The position numbers and the translations under genes were made by a program. From Leisingera sp. ANG-M1 (lineage in GTDB: Bacteria; Pseudomonadota; Alphaproteobacteria; Rhodobacterales; Rhodobacteraceae), in assembly GCF_000813745.1 (NCBI RefSeq), contig NZ_JWLC01000001.1, positions 62,001 to 126,000 of the forward strand: a stretch of 64,000 nucleotides of DNA, given 5' to 3'. Below, in pieces: positions 52,695-62,315 of the stretch. Under the pieces are notes generated by a model that was not told where the DNA came from, ran no database searches, and saw only the letters and a list, made by a program, of their open reading frames with translations. Within the stretch, counting starts at the first letter, position 1, and each line of letters begins with the position of its first letter.

Positions 52695-53693
52695 ATGTTC
52701 AAACTTCTCAAAGGCATAATACTTGCCGCCGTCGCCGTTGCGGTGGCGCTGGCCACCGCCTGGGCGGCGCTGGCGCTTTGGAACCGGCTGCCGTTCGAGC
52801 CTCTGCCGCGCACCGCCCTGGCCGCGGGTTTTGCCCTGCTTGGCCTGATCGTCATCGCAGGCCTGTTCCGCCGCCGCGCCCTGCGCGGGCTCACCACCTT
52901 CACCCTGGCGCTGGCCGCGGTGATTTTGTGGTGGTCCACACTCGCGCCGCCCGCCAATGGCGACTGGTCGCCCGACGTTGCCCGTCAAGTGACCGGCCAG
53001 CTTGACGGCGACATCCTTACTCTGACCGATGTGCGCAATTTCTCCTGGCGGACTCCCGAGGATTTCGAGGAAAGCTGGGAGATCCGCAGCTACGACCTGA
53101 CCCGGCTCCGGACAGTTGATCTGTTCATGTCCTACTGGGCCGGACCGCAGATGGCGCATATGATCGTCAGCTTCGGGTTTGAAGGCGGAGACCAGATCGC
53201 CTGGTCCGTCGAAGTCCGCCGCAAACGCGGCGGCGGCTTTTCCGCCATAGCCGATCTGTTCAAATCCAACACGCTGTCGATCATCGCTGCAGACGAGCGC
53301 GACCTGATCGGCACCCGCACCAATGCCCGCGGCGAGAACGTGCAGCTGTTCCGCATCGGTGTCAGCCCTGACAGCGCCCGCGCCCTGCTGCTGCAGTATG
53401 CTGAGGCCGCCAACAGCCTTGCCGCCCGGCCGCAATGGTACAACTCGCTGACCACCAACTGCACCACCGTAGTGATGGACCTGATCCGCAGCTTTGCCGA
53501 CGACGTGCCGCTGGACTGGCGGGTCGTGGCTAATGGCTACCTGCCGGACTACGCCTGGGAGCAAGGCGTTCTGGACCAGTCCCGCAGCATCGAAGAGCTG
53601 CGCGCGCTTGGCAGCATCACCCCGATTGCCCAGGCCCATGGCGTCACCGCGGATTTCTCCGCCGTGATCCGCGACGGCGTCCCCGCCCCCTGA
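52695..53693 (+). CDS. DUF4105 membrane protein
   Basis: 332 residues from the ATG at 52695. Three N-terminal hydrophobic spans to about residue 87, then a periplasmic domain with SYDLTRLRTVDLFMSYWAGPQMAHMIVSFGF and YNSLTTNCTTVVMDLIRSF, matching DUF4105 (also called the Lnb N-terminal-like, NlpC-related cysteine-protease-like fold). The NC motif holds the putative catalytic Cys. Role unproven. Confidence 0.85.
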   Translation: MFKLLKGIILAAVAVAVALATAWAALALWNRLPFEPLPRTALAAGFALLGLIVIAGLFRRRALRGLTTFTLALAAVILWWSTLAPPANGDWSPDVARQVTGQLDGDILTLTDVRNFSWRTPEDFEESWEIRSYDLTRLRTVDLFMSYWAGPQMAHMIVSFGFEGGDQIAWSVEVRRKRGGGFSAIADLFKSNTLSIIAADERDLIGTRTNARGENVQLFRIGVSPDSARALLLQYAEAANSLAARPQWYNSLTTNCTTVVMDLIRSFADDVPLDWRVVANGYLPDYAWEQGVLDQSRSIEELRALGSITPIAQAHGVTADFSAVIRDGVPAP

Positions 53694-53702
53694 GTCAGGC
53701 GC

Positions 53703-53729
53703 CTTCATTCTTCTGGCCTAAAATATCCC
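53703..53729. repeat. Third member of the GGGTATTT-type extragenic repeat
   Basis: Reads on the minus strand as GGGATATTTTAGGCCAGAA followed by a GAATGAAG end, resembling the 25-base arms at 25923 and 26101. It lies 10 bases after the DUF4105 stop. Confidence 0.55.
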
Positions 53730-53854
53730 GGGGAGCGCGAGGGGCCGGCCCCTCGCCCGCTTGACAGCTGCCGCTGCAACTGCGAAATCAGCCGGACGAC
53801 ATAACCCGCAACCGGGCGTTCAGTGGGCGCCAAACCGACGAGGAGAGCCTTTAG

Positions 53855-55801
53855 ATGGCCGAAATCTCTCTCACCTTTCCCGATGGCAATGCACGATCCT
53901 TTGACGCAGGCGTAACCCCTGCGCAGGTGGCCTCCAGCATTTCCACCTCGCTGGCCAAGAAGGCCATCTCCGCCACCGTCAACGATCAGCATTGGGACCT
54001 GCAGTGGCCGATCGATGCGGATGCCACTATCGCTATCCACACCATGAAGGACGAGGCTCAGGCAAATGAGCTGATCCGCCACGACCTGGCCCATGTCATG
54101 GCCCGTGCGGTGCAGGAAATCTGGCCCGACACCAAGGTCACCATCGGCCCGGTGATCGAAAACGGCTGGTACTACGACTTCGACCGCGCAGAGCCCTTCA
54201 CCCCCGAAGATCTCGGCACCATCGAGAAAAAGATGAAGGAAATCATCAACAAGCGTGATGAGGTCCGGACCGAAGTCTGGGAGCGCGGCCGCGCGATCCA
54301 GCATTACACCGACAATAATGAACCCTATAAGGTCGAACTGATCGAAAGCATCCCCGGCGATGAGCCGCTGCGGATGTACTGGCACGGCGACTGGCAGGAC
54401 CTTTGCCGCGGCCCGCACCTGCAGCACACCGGCCAGCTGCCGGGCGATGCCTTCAAGCTGATGTCCATTGCCGGCGCCTACTGGCGCGGCGACAGCGACC
54501 GCGCCATGCTGCAGCGCATCTACGGCGTTGCCTTCACCGGCAAAGAAAAGCTGAAGGCCCACCTGACCATGCTGGAGGAGGCCGCCAAGCGCGACCACCG
54601 CAAGCTGGGCAAGGAAATGAACCTCTACCACATGCAGGAAGAGGCGCCTGGCCAGGTGTTCTGGCATCCCAACGGCTGGAAGATTTACACCACCCTGCAG
54701 GACTACATGCGCCGCATGCAGGAGCGTGACGGCTATGTCGAAGTGAACACCCCGCAGGTCGTCGACCGCAAGCTGTGGGAGGCCTCGGGCCACTGGGACA
54801 AATACCAGGAGAACATGTTCATCGTCGAAGTGGACGAGGATCATGCCCGCGAAAAGGCAATCAACGCGCTGAAGCCGATGAACTGCCCCTGCCACGTGCA
54901 GGTGTTCAACCAGGGCCTCAAATCCTACCGCGACCTGCCGCTGCGCATGGCCGAATTCGGCTCCTGCGCCCGCTACGAGCCCTCGGGCGCGCTGCACGGC
55001 ATCATGCGGGTGCGCGGCTTTACCCAGGATGACGGCCATATCTTCTGCGCCGAGGATCAGATCGAATCCGAGACCGCAAAATTCATCGCCTTCCTGTCCA
55101 AGGTCTATGCCGACCTCGGCTTCCACAACTGGACCATCAAGCTCTCGACCCGCCCCGAAAAGCGTATCGGCAGCGACGAAAGCTGGGATCTGGTGGAAAA
55201 GGCGCTTGGCGATGCCTGCAAGGCGGCCGGCTATGACTATGAACTGCTTGAAGGCGAAGGCGCTTTCTACGGGCCAAAGCTCGAGTTCACCCTGACCGAC
55301 GCCATCGGCCGGACCTGGCAGTGCGGCACCCTGCAGGTTGACCCCAACCTGCCGGAACGGCTGGAGGCGAGCTTTATCGGCGCCGACGGCAACAAACACC
55401 GTCCGGTGATGCTGCATCGCGCCACCCTGGGTTCGTTTGAACGCTTCATCGGCATCCTGATCGAAGAGCACGCAGGCAAGCTGCCGTTCTGGCTGGCGCC
55501 GCGCCAGGTGGTGGTCGCCTCGATCACCTCGGACGCGGACGGCTATGTGCAGGAAGTCGTCGCCGAGCTGCAAAAGGCCGGCGTCCGCGCCGAGGCCGAC
55601 ATCCGCAACGAGAAGATCAACTACAAGGTCCGCGAGCACTCGGTGGGCAAGGTTCCGGTCATCCTCGCCGTCGGCCACCGCGAGGTAGAGGAGCGCACCG
55701 TCTCGGTCCGCCGCCTCGGCGAAAAGCAGACCAAGGTTGAGAGCCTGGAAAATGTTACAAAGGCGCTGGCCCTTGAAGCCACCCCGCCGGACCTTCTGTA
55801 A
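53855..55801 (+). CDS. thrS: Threonyl-tRNA synthetase
   Basis: 648 residues. TGS domain at the N-terminus, editing-domain zinc motif [15 protein letters not shown], class II motif 2 [14 protein letters not shown], motif 3-like [18 protein letters not shown], and a C-terminal anticodon-binding domain. Full length for a bacterial ThrRS. A strong terminator follows. Confidence 0.97.
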   Translation: MAEISLTFPDGNARSFDAGVTPAQVASSISTSLAKKAISATVNDQHWDLQWPIDADATIAIHTMKDEAQANELIRHDLAHVMARAVQEIWPDTKVTIGPVIENGWYYDFDRAEPFTPEDLGTIEKKMKEIINKRDEVRTEVWERGRAIQHYTDNNEPYKVELIESIPGDEPLRMYWHGDWQDLCRGPHLQHTGQLPGDAFKLMSIAGAYWRGDSDRAMLQRIYGVAFTGKEKLKAHLTMLEEAAKRDHRKLGKEMNLYHMQEEAPGQVFWHPNGWKIYTTLQDYMRRMQERDGYVEVNTPQVVDRKLWEASGHWDKYQENMFIVEVDEDHAREKAINALKPMNCPCHVQVFNQGLKSYRDLPLRMAEFGSCARYEPSGALHGIMRVRGFTQDDGHIFCAEDQIESETAKFIAFLSKVYADLGFHNWTIKLSTRPEKRIGSDESWDLVEKALGDACKAAGYDYELLEGEGAFYGPKLEFTLTDAIGRTWQCGTLQVDPNLPERLEASFIGADGNKHRPVMLHRATLGSFERFIGILIEEHAGKLPFWLAPRQVVVASITSDADGYVQEVVAELQKAGVRAEADIRNEKINYKVREHSVGKVPVILAVGHREVEERTVSVRRLGEKQTKVESLENVTKALALEATPPDLL

Positions 55802-55823
55802 CATTTCGCACCATTTGCAACAC

Positions 55824-55852
55824 AAACGGCTCCCAATCGGGGGCCGTTTTTG
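55824..55852 (+). terminator. thrS terminator
   Basis: AAACGGCTCCC-AATC-GGGGGCCGTTT followed by TTGC, 23 bases after the stop. Confidence 0.8.
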
Positions 55853-55945
55853 CTTGCAGCGCCAGTAAAACACATAAAAACAACATCTTAACCCAAAGTT
55901 CTGCGCAACCCCTGCTGACGCAGCTGTGAGACACGGCCTCGTGAC

Positions 55946-55971
55946 TTAACCTCCTGAAAACCTCAGGTTAG
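55946..55971. promoter_or_regulatory. Inverted repeat in the bufferin operon promoter
   Basis: TTAACCT ... AGGTTAG arms, with a nested CCTGA ... TCAGG, lie 55-80 bases before the bufA ATG. A candidate operator or sigma-factor-linked element; no binding protein identified. Confidence 0.45.
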
Positions 55972-56023
55972 TGTTTCCATGTCATCACGACACCGCATGC
56001 TAAAACCGAAAGGACTTTACGAG

Positions 56024-56329
56024 ATGTCGAACACCGCAAAATCCCTGGCCGTTGCTGGTGCCGTTGCCGCCGCTCTGACCGCAGCATCCACCATCCCCGC
56101 CGCCGCCGCCACCAAAGAAAAGTGCTACGGCGTGTCGCTGGCTGGCCAGAACGACTGTGCTGCGGGCCCCGGCACCACCTGCGCGGGCACCTCGACCGTT
56201 GACTACCAGGGCAACGCCTGGACCCTGGTTGACGCAGGCACCTGCGAAGGCCTGGAACTGCCCGCACAGGCAGACGGTTCCGCACGCAACGGCTCGCTGG
56301 AGCCGCTGGAGCGTGACCTGCCGGCATAA
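56024..56329 (+). CDS. bufA: DUF2282 precursor peptide, bufferin-type RiPP
   Basis: 101 residues from the ATG at 56024, with AAAGGA upstream. A Sec signal ([21 protein letters not shown]) ends near residue 29. The mature part holds exactly four cysteines: Cys34 (EKCYG), Cys45 (QNDCA), Cys53 (TTCAG) and Cys74 (GTCEG), the conserved DUF2282 pattern. In known bufferins the two central cysteines become thiooxazoles that bind copper, the others form a disulfide. The product is exported to the periplasm. MNIO gene follows. Confidence 0.9.
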   Translation: MSNTAKSLAVAGAVAAALTAASTIPAAAATKEKCYGVSLAGQNDCAAGPGTTCAGTSTVDYQGNAWTLVDAGTCEGLELPAQADGSARNGSLEPLERDLPA

Positions 56330-56345
56330 TTGCCGCTAAAATACC

Positions 56346-56375
56346 GGGGCGGGAGTGTGAATTCCCGCCCCTTTT
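56346..56375 (+). terminator. Hairpin with T-run between precursor and modification genes
   Basis: GGGGCGGGA-GTGTGAAT-TCCCGCCCC followed by TTTT, 16 bases after bufA and 24 before bufB. Would lower expression of the downstream enzymes relative to the precursor. Confidence 0.8.
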
Positions 56376-56398
56376 GCACCCTGACCACAGGACCTGCC

Positions 56399-57253
56399 AT
56401 GCTTGACGCCGCTGCACATGACAAACTGCCCGCCGCCCCCGGCGTTGGCTACAAGCCGCAGCATTTTGCCCAGATCACCGAGGATGCGGGCAGCGTCAAA
56501 TGGCTGGAAATCCACGCGGAAAACTACATGGGGGACGGCGGCCGCCCAATCGCGCAGCTGCGCCATCTTTCCGAAAATTTTGCCATGTCGGTGCATGGAG
56601 TCGGCCTCTCCATCGGCGGCGAAGGGCCGCTGGACGCAGACCACCTGGCCCGGCTCAAGCACCTGGTTTCCTGGCTGAACCCCGCCAGCTTCTCCGAGCA
56701 TCTGGCCTGGTCCACCCACGACAGCCATTTCTACAATGACCTGCTGCCGCTGCCCTATACGGATGCCAGCCTGCAGCGCATTTGCACCCATATCGACCAG
56801 CTGCAGGACACCATCGGACGCCGGATGCTGCTGGAGAACCCCTCCAGCTACCTCGCCTTTGCCGAGAGCACCTGGTCCGAGCCTGAGTTCCTGGCTGAAA
56901 TCTCCCGCCGCACCGGCTGCGGGCTGCTTTTGGACGTGAACAACGTCTTTGTCTCGGCCACTAATCTGGAGTTCTCGCCGCAGGGCTATATCGACGCCTT
57001 CCCGCTGGACAAGGTGGGGGAGATCCACCTCGGCGGCCATGACGAGGATGAAGACGACCACGGCCGCCCGCTGCTGATCGACAGCCACGGGCGCGAAGTG
57101 GTGGACCCGGTCTGGGCGCTCCTGGACTACACATTGGCCCAATCCGGCCCCAAGCCGGTGCTGATCGAATGGGACAACGACGTCCCTGATTGGCCGGTTC
57201 TGGAAGCTGAGGCCGCCCGCGCCGCAACCGCGCTGGAGCGCGTCCCGGCATGA
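56399..57253 (+). CDS. bufB: MNIO (DUF692) multinuclear iron oxidative enzyme
   Basis: 284 residues from the ATG at 56399 (AGGA 6 bases before). TIM-barrel DUF692 with the iron-ligand residues in WLEIHAENYMGDGG, MSVHGVGLSIGGEG, SEHLAWSTHDSHF, MLLENPSSYL, LLDVNNVFVSA and EIHLGGHDED. MNIO enzymes oxidise cysteines of precursor peptides; here the adjacent DUF2282 peptide is the natural substrate. Overlaps bufC by 4 bases. Confidence 0.93.
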   Translation: MLDAAAHDKLPAAPGVGYKPQHFAQITEDAGSVKWLEIHAENYMGDGGRPIAQLRHLSENFAMSVHGVGLSIGGEGPLDADHLARLKHLVSWLNPASFSEHLAWSTHDSHFYNDLLPLPYTDASLQRICTHIDQLQDTIGRRMLLENPSSYLAFAESTWSEPEFLAEISRRTGCGLLLDVNNVFVSATNLEFSPQGYIDAFPLDKVGEIHLGGHDEDEDDHGRPLLIDSHGREVVDPVWALLDYTLAQSGPKPVLIEWDNDVPDWPVLEAEAARAATALERVPA

Positions 57254-58017
57254 GCATCACCGCCACTGTCAGCCAGGCAGAGTTCACCCGCGCGATGATG
57301 GATGCGGGCCAGCCGGCGCCGGAGGGCCTGCAAGACCAAAACGCCCAGCCCGCAGGCCGCCGCTTCAGCGTCTACCGCAATAACGTCGCCGTCTCGCTCA
57401 CTGAAGCGATGCACAGCGCCTTCCCGGTAATTGCCAAACTCTTGGGCAAGCAGAACATGGACGGGCTGGCCGGCATCTACCTGCGCCAGCACCCGCCCTC
57501 CTCGCCCTTGATGATGTTCTACGGCGAGCATTTCCCGAAGTTCCTGGAAGGCATGGAGCAGCTCAAGCACCTGGGTTATCTCGGCGACACCGCCCGGCTG
57601 GAGCTCGCCTTGCGCCGCGCCTACCACGCCGCAGATGCCACTCCGATTGCCCCCGAGGCGCTTGGCGCCCTGACACCGGACGCACTGATGAACACGCGCC
57701 TGGCGCTGGCGCCTGCAGTAGAGGTGCTGCGCTCGCCCTGGCCGATCCACGGCCTCTGGCGCTACAACACTGAAGACGGCGCGCCCAAGCCTGAGCCCCA
57801 GGCACAGGACGTGCTGATCACCCGCCCCGAATTCGACCCCATTCCCCAGGTTCTGCCGCCCGCCGGCGCCGTCTGGATCCGCGCCCTGATGGGGGGCGCC
57901 ACCATCGGCGAGGCCTTGGAACAGGCCGCCGCCGAAGACGAGAGCTTCGACCTGGGTGCCACGCTGGCCCTGCTGTTGCAGGGCGGCGCAATAACTGCAT
58001 TGGACAGCAAAGGGTAA
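57250..58017 (+). CDS. bufC: DUF2063 partner protein of the MNIO enzyme
   Basis: 255 residues. The DUF2063 N-terminal domain is recognisable (GRRFSVYRNNVAVSLTEAMHSAFPVIAKLLGKQNM, IYLRQHPPSSPLMMFYGEHFP), and a C-terminal winged-helix-like domain follows. These proteins bind the precursor and deliver it to the MNIO. ATGA overlap with bufB enforces equal production. Confidence 0.92.
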   Translation: MSITATVSQAEFTRAMMDAGQPAPEGLQDQNAQPAGRRFSVYRNNVAVSLTEAMHSAFPVIAKLLGKQNMDGLAGIYLRQHPPSSPLMMFYGEHFPKFLEGMEQLKHLGYLGDTARLELALRRAYHAADATPIAPEALGALTPDALMNTRLALAPAVEVLRSPWPIHGLWRYNTEDGAPKPEPQAQDVLITRPEFDPIPQVLPPAGAVWIRALMGGATIGEALEQAAAEDESFDLGATLALLLQGGAITALDSKG

Positions 58018-58021
58018 GGCC

Positions 58022-58558
58022 ATGCACGCACTTGTCACCACGTACACTTCCCTCATCGGCAAGGCCGACCGGATGTCGGACTTCATCGTCCCCACCCTGG
58101 CACGGCTGGTGTTTGCCGCCGTCCTGCTGGTCTATTACTGGAACTCCGCCGGATTGAAGACTGACGGTTCGATCTTCTCGCCCTCGGCCGGCGCTTTCGG
58201 CCAGATCTTCCCCCACGCGGCTGAGGCGGTGCTCTATGACGTCACCCAGCTGAACATCTTCCAGCGCCTGGTCATCTTTGCCGGCACCGTCGCCGAATAC
58301 GTCCTGCCTGCGCTGATCCTTGTCGGCCTGATGACCCGCCTTGCCGCGCTTGGCACCATCGGCTTCATCTGGGTGCAGACCATCGTCGACGTCACCGGCC
58401 ACGGCGTGAAACTGGGCAGCCTGTTCAACAACGCCATCGAACTGGTCGACCAGCGCGTGATGTGGAGCTTCCTGCTGCTGGTTCTGGTCTTCAAAGGCGC
58501 CGGCGCCCTGTCGGTTGACGCCCTGGTCCGCAAGGTCGCAGCACCGGCCGAAGCCTGA
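58022..58558 (+). CDS. DoxX-family membrane protein of the bufferin operon
   Basis: 178 residues, four membrane segments (LARLVFAAVLLVYYWNSAG, VIFAGTVAEYVLPALILVGL, MTRLAALGTIGFIWVQTIVD, VMWSFLLLVLVFKGAGAL). DoxX proteins are often the fourth gene of DUF2282/MNIO operons (the Caulobacter gig layout) but their exact role is unknown. Only 4 bases after bufC. Confidence 0.88.
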   Translation: MHALVTTYTSLIGKADRMSDFIVPTLARLVFAAVLLVYYWNSAGLKTDGSIFSPSAGAFGQIFPHAAEAVLYDVTQLNIFQRLVIFAGTVAEYVLPALILVGLMTRLAALGTIGFIWVQTIVDVTGHGVKLGSLFNNAIELVDQRVMWSFLLLVLVFKGAGALSVDALVRKVAAPAEA

Positions 58559-58576
58559 TCTTTCCATTGCGAACGC

Positions 58577-58611
58577 AAAAGGCGCCCTGCCCCGGCAGCG
58601 GCGCCTTTTTC
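58577..58611 (+). terminator. Bufferin operon terminator
   Basis: AAAAGGCGCC ... GGCGCCTTTTT, with a CTGCCCCGGCAGC loop that can itself pair (CTGCC/GGCAG). Confidence 0.8.
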
Positions 58612-58628
58612 ATGTCTTGAGGCGCGGA

Positions 58629-59000
58629 TCAGAAATGCGCCTTGGGCTCATCCGGCTTGCCGGCGGCCAGTGCCAGCAGCCCGGCCAGGGCAGCAAAGCT
58701 CAGCGGGAACACCGTGAAGACGTTGAAGCCAAAGCCAGCATACATCCCCGCGGCTGAACCCAGCAGCAGAATGCCGCCCCACAAGGCCCGCGCCCGTGCC
58801 ATCGCACCGCCGGCAATCGCCAGCAGAGGCGACAAAACCGCCAGCAGCCTCAGCTGGCCCACATTATCGACCTGTTCGGCCAGGCCTTCGACCTCGCCGA
58901 AATGTTCCACCGCTGCGGTGTAGCCATAGCCGAAGAACCCGACCACCATGCCGAAAATCCCGGCGATAATTCCCAGAACAAGCGCTGCATTGCGCATCAT
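58629..59000 (-). CDS. Small four-span membrane protein
   Basis: 123 residues with four hydrophobic stretches (AALVLGIIAGIFGMVVGFFGYGYTA, LRLLAVLSPLLAIAGGAMAR, WGGILLLGSAAGMYAGFG, FPLSFAALAGLLALAAG). A DUF4064-like arrangement, but not confirmed. It converges with the bufferin operon, so no functional link is implied. Confidence 0.75.
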   Translation of the reverse strand: MMRNAALVLGIIAGIFGMVVGFFGYGYTAAVEHFGEVEGLAEQVDNVGQLRLLAVLSPLLAIAGGAMARARALWGGILLLGSAAGMYAGFGFNVFTVFPLSFAALAGLLALAAGKPDEPKAHF

Positions 59001-59039
59001 GCGTCTCCCGTCATCTGCCGGTCTGACTTAGGCAGCAGG

Positions 59040-59357
59040 CTACGAGACGCCAAGTGCCGCGCGCGTGTTCTGATCCCACCCCAGGAATAATTCCCCGTCC
59101 CGCTCGATCAGCGGCCGTTTCATCAGCGCCGGATGCGCCCGCAGCAGAGCCAGCGGCTCCCCGCCGCGCTCCTCTTCGCTGAGCCCCCGCCAAGTGGTTG
59201 AGCGCGTATTCAGCAGCTTGCTGCCAAATTGGGCATACGCCTGCTCCAGAAGCCCCTCGGGCATCCCATCCGTGCGGATATCGACCATAAGAGAACCTTC
59301 CATGCTTTTCAAAGCTTTACGGCAGGTGTCACAGTTCTTTAGCCCGTAGATTTTCAT
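59040..59357 (-). CDS. ArsC/Spx family (YffB-like) thioredoxin-fold protein
   Basis: 105 residues. KIYGLKNCDTCRKALKS has the CxxC of the Spx/YffB branch; ALLRAHPALMKRPLIERDGEL is the family C-terminal strand-loop. A true arsenate reductase is unlikely without other ars genes. Stands alone 39 bases downstream of the previous gene's start. Confidence 0.85.
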   Translation of the reverse strand: MKIYGLKNCDTCRKALKSMEGSLMVDIRTDGMPEGLLEQAYAQFGSKLLNTRSTTWRGLSEEERGGEPLALLRAHPALMKRPLIERDGELFLGWDQNTRAALGVS

Positions 59358-59547
59358 GCTACCCCCAAAGTGTCGTAACGAAATTCACACAATTTATGGT
59401 AGAATTCATCACTTTTGCTTGATTTTCATCCAGCCCGTGCAAAACTCCAAGTTGTCTGGTCTTGCCTTGCTCGCTACTGCAAAGGGACGGGCCGGATGCC
59501 CTGGGCGCTCCCCAAGGCAAAGTGTAAAGTAGAAGGAGACACGGGAA
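59358..59547 (+). promoter_or_regulatory. Leader of the cold-shock gene
   Basis: 190 bases with no gene. Long structured 5' leaders are usual for csp genes and mediate cold response, but I see no specific conserved box. AAGGAG about 9 bases before the ATG is a strong ribosome-binding site. Confidence 0.4.
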
Positions 59548-59754
59548 ATGCCAAGCGGCACCGTGAAGTGGTTTAACACCACCAAAGGGTATGGGTTTAT
59601 TGAACCTGATGAAGGCGGCAAGGATGTGTTTGTGCACATTTCAGCGGTGGAGCGGTCAGGCATGACCGGCCTCGCCGACAATATGAAGATCGGCTACGAG
59701 CTGACCGAGGGCCGTGATGGCCGCAAAATGGCGGCGGACCTCAAGGAACTTTGA
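59548..59754 (+). CDS. cspA: Cold-shock protein, CspA family
   Basis: 68 residues. The RNA-binding motifs RNP1 (KGYGFIEP) and RNP2 (VFVHIS) are complete and length is normal. An RNA chaperone that melts structures at low temperature or in stationary phase. A hairpin CTGCGCCC ... GGGCGCAG follows at 59770-59796. Confidence 0.95.
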   Translation: MPSGTVKWFNTTKGYGFIEPDEGGKDVFVHISAVERSGMTGLADNMKIGYELTEGRDGRKMAADLKEL

Positions 59755-59769
59755 TTGATTAAGTCAGCA

Positions 59770-59796
59770 CTGCGCCCGGAAGATTGCTGGGCGCAG
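59770..59796 (+). terminator. Hairpin after cspA
   Basis: CTGCGCCC-GGAAGATTGCT-GGGCGCAG, no clear T-run. Could end both cspA and the convergent folA. Confidence 0.45.
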
Positions 59797-59812
59797 GCTA
59801 TTGCGGGCGCGG

Positions 59813-60292
59813 TCAGGCCCGCCGCAGATATTCAACCATGACGCAGGCCGGATCGTTTTCACGAAGCACCATCTCTCCGGCCCTCGTCCATTCGTCTGCT
59901 TGAAACTCCGGAAAAAACGCATCCGCAGCCTCAATGGTCAGGTCCACTTCGGTGACCAGCAGCCGGTCAGCCATTGCCAGCATCCCGCGGTAGATCCCCT
60001 CCCCGCCGATCCCGTACACACGGCGGTATCCCTGGGCATAGGCCTCTTCGACCGCGGCCTCGATCGACGGCAGCACCGTCTCCGCCGCCTGCGGATTTGA
60101 CGACACAACCAGGTTCAACCGGTTCTTCAGCGGCTTGAATGGCAGGCTGTCCCAAGTGTTGCGGCCCATGATGATGGCCCCGCCCAAAGTCTCGCGCTGA
60201 AAGGCCTTCAGGTCCTCCGGCGCATGCCAGGGGATATCGTTATCCTTGCCGATAGCACCGTTGCGCGCCCGCGCAGCGATCAGGGTAATCAT
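59813..60292 (-). CDS. folA: Dihydrofolate reductase
   Basis: 159 residues. ITLIAARARNGAIGKDNDIPWHAPEDLKAF includes the catalytic Asp, MGRNTWDSLP and VYGIGGEGIYR are the NADPH-binding blocks. Reduces dihydrofolate made by the upstream thymidylate synthase; the two genes are 17 bases apart in the same direction. Confidence 0.95.
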   Translation of the reverse strand: MITLIAARARNGAIGKDNDIPWHAPEDLKAFQRETLGGAIIMGRNTWDSLPFKPLKNRLNLVVSSNPQAAETVLPSIEAAVEEAYAQGYRRVYGIGGEGIYRGMLAMADRLLVTEVDLTIEAADAFFPEFQADEWTRAGEMVLRENDPACVMVEYLRRA

Positions 60293-60309
60293 TGGTTTTT
60301 CCTTTAGAA

Positions 60310-61143
<834 letters not shown>

Positions 61144-61391
61144 GGAGTCTCCCCTGTCCTGCACCGGATTTTCACGCTCTGGCATACCCGCTGCACCGCC
61201 GGGCGCCAAGCGCAAATATCGCCTTCACACCGCACCAGAATACTACATGTGCCAACACCTGCACCACCGCAAACTACATGCAGGTAGCGCATCCGCCACG
61301 GTTGCGCCCAAATGCTTTCAGTTCAATTGACAATAGCGCCCCTCCGGCCGAAGGTAGCGCAAAACGATAAAACATATTGAGGTACAGGCAG

Positions 61392-62312
61392 ATGAGGCGC
61401 TATTGGCTAGGGCTCGCGGCGGCGTCCGCGCTGTCCGCGTGCGGCGGGGGCAATCCCTTTGCAACACCAGACCCCACCGACCCGGATACGGGCACGTCAG
61501 CGACGATTCCAGAAGCCCTAGCGGGTGATGTTGACAGCGTGAGCTACAATGCTACCGACCAGACACTGACCGTTACCGGTGTAGGCCTGGATGAAACCCC
61601 TTTCACCGCGACCTATATTCGCAAGCCCGCGCTCGACCGGAACGGCTACGAAGCTTATACAGTTCAAGATAACGCGCTCACCGAGCATTCCACAGCCTAT
61701 GTGCGTCAGGCCGAAGGCGGGTATGCTGCGGTTGTTATGACCGGCGGCCAGTTCGGAACTTTTCAAGGCGGCACAACCTATGGGCGCGACGGCAGCTATT
61801 CCGCTCCAGACACCTCCACTCCCGGCGGCATTGTCAGTTATGCCGGCACTTATGTCGGTTTGCTGAACATCGACGGCGATTCAGGTGACTTGCTCACACC
61901 CACCCCCGGTACTGATCCTTCTATTTTGCCAGGCCAGGCTGCCGAGATCACCGGCGACGCCTTTCTCAACGCTGACTTCACTGGCGACGGCGAAGTCAAA
62001 GGCCGGATCTACAACCGGCAAATAACCGACATGCCGGCTGTTGCAGTTGAGGACCTGACACTCACAAACACCACAATTGCTTCTGACGGCTCTTTCACCG
62101 GGAGTGTAGTAGCAGACAACGCCAATGTCGGTGAATACGGCGGCGTGTTCTCGGGAGCGGATGCAGCCTCGGTAGCCGGCTCCGTTCATGCTGAAAACCA
62201 TATCGAGGCTTTCTCCGGCAACACGCCTCCAATCGAGGAATTCGGCATTTTCGTGCTCGGCTCTTGCGACGGCGCCAGCCCTGACCCGGTCTGCAGCCAA
62301 CCCGATCCGTAA
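61392..62312 (+). CDS. Putative surface lipoprotein with TbpB-like C-terminal barrel
   Basis: 306 residues from the ATG at 61392. Lipobox LSAC, Cys17 (MRRYWLGLAAASALSAC), followed by a Gly/Pro/Thr-rich linker and beta strands with alternating hydrophobics in the second half, ending in EFGIFVLGSCDGASPDPVC. The latter resembles the small barrel of TbpB-like (PF01298-type) lipoproteins. A Slam-type gene follows 3 bases later, so the protein is the likely cargo. Ligand unknown. Confidence 0.65.
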   Translation: MRRYWLGLAAASALSACGGGNPFATPDPTDPDTGTSATIPEALAGDVDSVSYNATDQTLTVTGVGLDETPFTATYIRKPALDRNGYEAYTVQDNALTEHSTAYVRQAEGGYAAVVMTGGQFGTFQGGTTYGRDGSYSAPDTSTPGGIVSYAGTYVGLLNIDGDSGDLLTPTPGTDPSILPGQAAEITGDAFLNADFTGDGEVKGRIYNRQITDMPAVAVEDLTLTNTTIASDGSFTGSVVADNANVGEYGGVFSGADAASVAGSVHAENHIEAFSGNTPPIEEFGIFVLGSCDGASPDPVCSQPDP

Positions 62313-62315
62313 CTC

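Noticed and set aside
51123-53693. 856-codon plus-strand frame upstream of the DUF4105 gene
   Set aside because: Only the part from 52695 looks like protein; the upstream part is antisense to the hydrolase and VOC genes.
51801-53708. 635-codon minus-strand frame including the alpha/beta-hydrolase
   Set aside because: Only 51801-52550 shows hydrolase features and a ribosome-binding site; the rest is antisense to DUF4105.
53705-55873. 722-codon open frame on the minus strand across thrS
   Set aside because: Antisense shadow of thrS in GC-rich DNA; the thrS frame has all class II motifs and a terminator, the shadow has none.
59359-59681. Small ORFs on the minus strand across the cspA leader
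   Set aside because: They run antisense to cspA and its leader and have no protein-like features.
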